DNA of 6,832 bases, from NCBI GenBank assembly GCA_003154855.1, contig PMEV01000096.1:6014-12845 (forward strand). The letters are read 5' to 3'. Shown here in pieces: positions 4,493 to 6,832 of the stretch; position 1 is the first letter of the stretch, and every line of letters starts with the position of its first letter. Under the pieces are notes generated by a model. It was not told where the DNA came from. It did not search any database and saw nothing but the letters and a program-made list of their open reading frames with translations. A program made the translations under genes and the position numbers. The stretch comes from Bryobacterales bacterium (GTDB lineage: Bacteria > Acidobacteriota > Terriglobia > Bryobacterales > Bryobacteraceae).

Positions 4493-6832
4493 CTACTGAA
4501 TCGCCAGGTAGACCGTTTTGGCGGCCACGCCGTTGGCGGTGACGATCACGGGCTGAATCCCGGAGGGCGCGTTGGCGGGCACCTGGACGTTGATCTGGTA
4601 GTAGCCGATGCCGGTCGGGGTCAGGCCGGCGAACTCCGGGGTGACGCTCTGGCCGCCGATGCTCACCGTAATCGTCTGGGTGCATTGGGCCAGGCCCTGG
4701 GACGCCGGTGGGGTCGTCTGGCCGGAAGCGGGGGTCTGGCTCACCGGTCCCAGCCCGTTGGCGTAGAAGGTGACCCACTGGCCCTTCTGAACCGGCTGCT
4801 GGGCGGTGAAGAAGGTGGTGGGTGCGAAGGGCTCCTGCGCCAGCGCGTTTCCGCTCCCCACCGGATACTCGAACAACCCTGGGCCGGCGCTGGCGAGGGG
4901 GACGGTGTACACGGCGGTGTCGATACCCCCGATGCTTACCGTCATCCAGGCGGTGGAATACCCCTGCAGCTCCCAGGGGATCTGCACGTTGAGCTGGCGC
5001 GAACTGGCATAGGTCAGCCGCCCTGGAACGCTCACCGTCTGACCGGGCACGCTGAAGCCGACATGCACGCCCGCCAGCGCGACCGGCAGGTAGGGATCGA
5101 TGCCGGGCGCCAGCACATCGGCGAAGTAGACGTTGCTCTCGGCCAGATTCTCGCCCCAGATGGAGATGTAGGAACCCGGCGCCAGGCCCTGCCCGGTCGC
5201 TGGCGCCTGCTGGCTGGCCGCGTTGATCACGCCACCCGCGTCGATGGTTGGCTGGAGGCGCGCCCGGCCCAGGAACGGAAGCACCAACGGCTGGCCACTG
5301 CCCACGGTGGCCGTGAATTCCTGGTCGCCCGGATTAGTCCCCAGATAGGCCCAGGCTGCGGCTACCCCGTACAGTTTCGTGGTGCCATCGAAGACCGTGG
5401 TGCTGATGGCAGCGCCCCCTACGGTACCGTTCCAGGTGACCGGAGCGCCCACCACGGGGATGCCATATTGATCCAGGGCACGCAGCGCGATCGCCTCGCC
5501 GGGGATCTGCTGGCCCACGACGCCGAGGAAATCGCCGTTGCCGATCGGGAATAGGTTCTCGACGACGTCATCGCTAACCAGGTAACGGTAGGGCACGCGC
5601 ACCGGGACCGCTCCGCCGGTGATGGTGATGACTCCCTCATACGAGCCGGGCGCCGAACTCGGGCCCACCAGGTTGACCACCACGGTGGTCTGGGACTGCC
5701 CGGCCGGAATGGTGGTCTGGCTCAGCGTCACATGCCGGTTGGCGTCCGGTGTGGTCTGGGCGACCGCCAGCGTCAACGGCGAATTGCCGCTGCTGTAAAC
5801 GGAGAGATTCGAGGAGACGGCGGGCGCGAAGCCCCCGCTCGATGCGCCGAAGGAAAGCGTCGAGGGGACCACCGTGACGTTGGTCTGAACCGCCGCCAGC
5901 ACGTTCAGCTTGCCGGCTCCCACCGCGGCCAGGCTGGCCGGCGCGCCGCCGTCCTGTATCCCCGTGCTGGCGGTGTTGACCACCGCGGACTTCAATCGCG
6001 GCGCGGGCCACCCGGTCTTCTGCTTCACCAGGGCCAGCGCTCCGGCCACCAGCGGCGCCGACATGCTGGTCCCCTCCGCCACTGTGTAGCCGGTCGAGCT
6101 GTAGATTTCGCCGTTGGTGTCGTAGCGCTGCGTCGCGGTGTAGATGCCGGTGCCCGGCGCGACCACTTCCGGCTTGATCCCGTAATCGCCGATGGAAGGC
6201 CCGCGCGAGGAGAAGTCGGCCACCGTGTCGAAGCTCGGATCGCTGTAGGCCGCGAGCGTCGGGTCTATCGCCACCTGGGCGCCGGCGTGGGCCGGCAGGT
6301 AGCTCTTCAAGGCTTGCCCGTCGGTCATGCCGACGATCGCCGCCGGGATGCCCGTGCCCGCCAGGCCCAGCGGTGGGAAGGGCGTTCCCGCCGCATCCAG
6401 GTAGATCACCACTCCCACCGCTCCAGCCGCCTCCGCATTCCTCACCTTGGTCGAGAAATCGCACTGCGTGGGGTCGCGCTGGACCAGGGCGATGGCGCCG
6501 TTCAGAGAACTTGGCGGGAGCGCCACACAGGCGAGTCCATCGTTGCCCAGGCTGGTCACGTCGACCAGCGGCGCGGTGACCCCGAGTTTCGGCCCGTCGC
6601 CAAAGCTGGCCTGCATGTTCGCCAAGTTGCCCGGCGCGCCCTGAGCCGTCAGCCCCACTTTCGAGTAGAGTTCGTGGCTGTTCCGGGAGGCGCCCACGGT
6701 CAGCGCGTCGGGCGCGGTTCCGGGGCTATTGATGGTATTCAGGGTGGGCGAGACGATCCCCGAAGCCCCATCGTTGCCCGCCGAGACCACCACCATCAGC
6801 CCGCCCTGGACCGCGGTTTCCACCGCCATGGC
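4493..6832 (-). CDS. Secreted S8 (subtilisin-family) serine protease with PA insert, Ig-like modules and TIGR03437-like C-terminal domain (N-terminally truncated by window edge)
   Basis: The visible 779 residues are the C-terminal part of a large extracellular protease; the ATG near the right edge is internal, since the frame runs past the end. Residue numbers here count from the edge. VVVSAGND (14-21) holds the oxyanion-hole Asn, N20. Residues about 85-180 are a protease-associated (PA) insert with C102 and C124. FSSRGPS (207-213), KPEVVAPG (220-227) and GTSMSAP with the nucleophile S256 complete the catalytic fold; the catalytic Asp and His would lie outside the window. Residues about 315-425 look like an Fn3/Ig-type beta-sandwich and 425-525 like a Big-1-type module (ALDQYGIPVVGAPVTW). 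Residues about 527-779 match the TIGR03437-type tail expanded in Solibacter-like Acidobacteria. No membrane anchor, LPXTG or PEP-CTERM signal is seen at the end. The likely role is breakdown of external proteins for nutrition. The frame is intact throughout. The TA module follows 84 bp downstream on the same strand. Confidence 0.92.
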   Translation of the reverse strand, partial: AMAVETAVQGGLMVVVSAGNDGASGIVSPTLNTINSPGTAPDALTVGASRNSHELYSKVGLTAQGAPGNLANMQASFGDGPKLGVTAPLVDVTSLGNDGLACVALPPSSLNGAIALVQRDPTQCDFSTKVRNAEAAGAVGVVIYLDAAGTPFPPLGLAGTGIPAAIVGMTDGQALKSYLPAHAGAQVAIDPTLAAYSDPSFDTVADFSSRGPSIGDYGIKPEVVAPGTGIYTATQRYDTNGEIYSSTGYTVAEGTSMSAPLVAGALALVKQKTGWPAPRLKSAVVNTASTGIQDGGAPASLAAVGAGKLNVLAAVQTNVTVVPSTLSFGASSGGFAPAVSSNLSVYSSGNSPLTLAVAQTTPDANRHVTLSQTTIPAGQSQTTVVVNLVGPSSAPGSYEGVITITGGAVPVRVPYRYLVSDDVVENLFPIGNGDFLGVVGQQIPGEAIALRALDQYGIPVVGAPVTWNGTVGGAAISTTVFDGTTKLYGVAAAWAYLGTNPGDQEFTATVGSGQPLVLPFLGRARLQPTIDAGGVINAASQQAPATGQGLAPGSYISIWGENLAESNVYFADVLAPGIDPYLPVALAGVHVGFSVPGQTVSVPGRLTYASSRQLNVQIPWELQGYSTAWMTVSIGGIDTAVYTVPLASAGPGLFEYPVGSGNALAQEPFAPTTFFTAQQPVQKGQWVTFYANGLGPVSQTPASGQTTPPASQGLAQCTQTITVSIGGQSVTPEFAGLTPTGIGYYQINVQVPANAPSGIQPVIVTANGVAAKTVYLAIQ

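Noticed and set aside
4140..4778. N-terminal extension of the PIN toxin frame up to 4778
   Set aside because: The extension is Arg/Asp/Pro-rich without motifs and crosses the antitoxin and protease genes out of frame. The PIN domain begins naturally at the ATG at 4139.
4487..5554. A 355-residue open frame on the plus strand antisense to the protease
   Set aside because: It is rich in Gly, Arg, His and Asp with no domain. It mirrors the codon phase of the protease gene, whose own frame has clear domains. A GC-driven shadow.
5637..6464. A 275-residue minus-strand frame inside the protease gene
   Set aside because: Same strand, other frame, Gly/Arg-rich without domains; the overlapping frame has PA and S8 motifs.
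6827..6829. ATG at the right edge as the start of the protease
   Set aside because: The frame continues to the last base, and the residues that follow are the middle of a subtilase catalytic domain (region just before the oxyanion Asn), so the true start is outside the window.

Overview
The window looks like a chromosomal segment of a high-GC acidobacterium, most likely of the Solibacter/Bryobacter lineage. The main clue is the C-terminal tail of the large protease at the right end. It has the layout of the TIGR03437-type domain that is greatly expanded in those genomes: GGVxNAAS, then APGSxxSIWGxNLA, VQIPWEL, YANGLGPV, and FAGLxPTGIGxYQxNVxVP. No 16S gene or other taxonomic marker is present, so this placement is an inference.

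Layout from left to right. (1) The plus strand carries the 3' end of acpS (holo-ACP synthase; start outside the window). Eight bases later comes a secreted two-part protein with an NTF2-like N-terminal half and a thioredoxin-fold C-terminal half with a CYDC site. (2) Converging on it by a 14-bp overlap of 3' ends is a minus-strand pair: greA (transcript cleavage factor) followed 6 bp later by a CDP-alcohol phosphatidyltransferase with the complete family motif. A TATAAT -10 element lies just upstream of greA. (3) A gap of about 400 bp (2291-2689) holds no convincing gene. (4) On the plus strand lies a DUF1186 protein with a C-terminal SEC-C zinc-binding motif; its true start is at 2690. (5) Converging on it from the minus strand is a two-gene toxin-antitoxin module: a ribbon-helix-helix antitoxin overlapping a PIN-domain toxin by ATGA. 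(6) Upstream of the module on the same strand is the C-terminal 779 residues of a large secreted subtilisin-family (S8) protease with a PA insert, Ig-like modules and the TIGR03437-like tail; its N terminus lies beyond the right edge.

The genes do not form a single pathway. They are a housekeeping block (acpS, greA, a phospholipid synthase), an accessory TA module and an extracellular protease. I found no CRISPR array, tRNA, rRNA, insertion sequence or phage gene, and I do not see a clearly new system. The best second looks are the apparently leaderless promoter of the antitoxin with a 20-bp-spaced direct repeat, the inositol-phosphate-synthase-like signatures of the phosphatidyltransferase, and the architectures of the secreted proteins.
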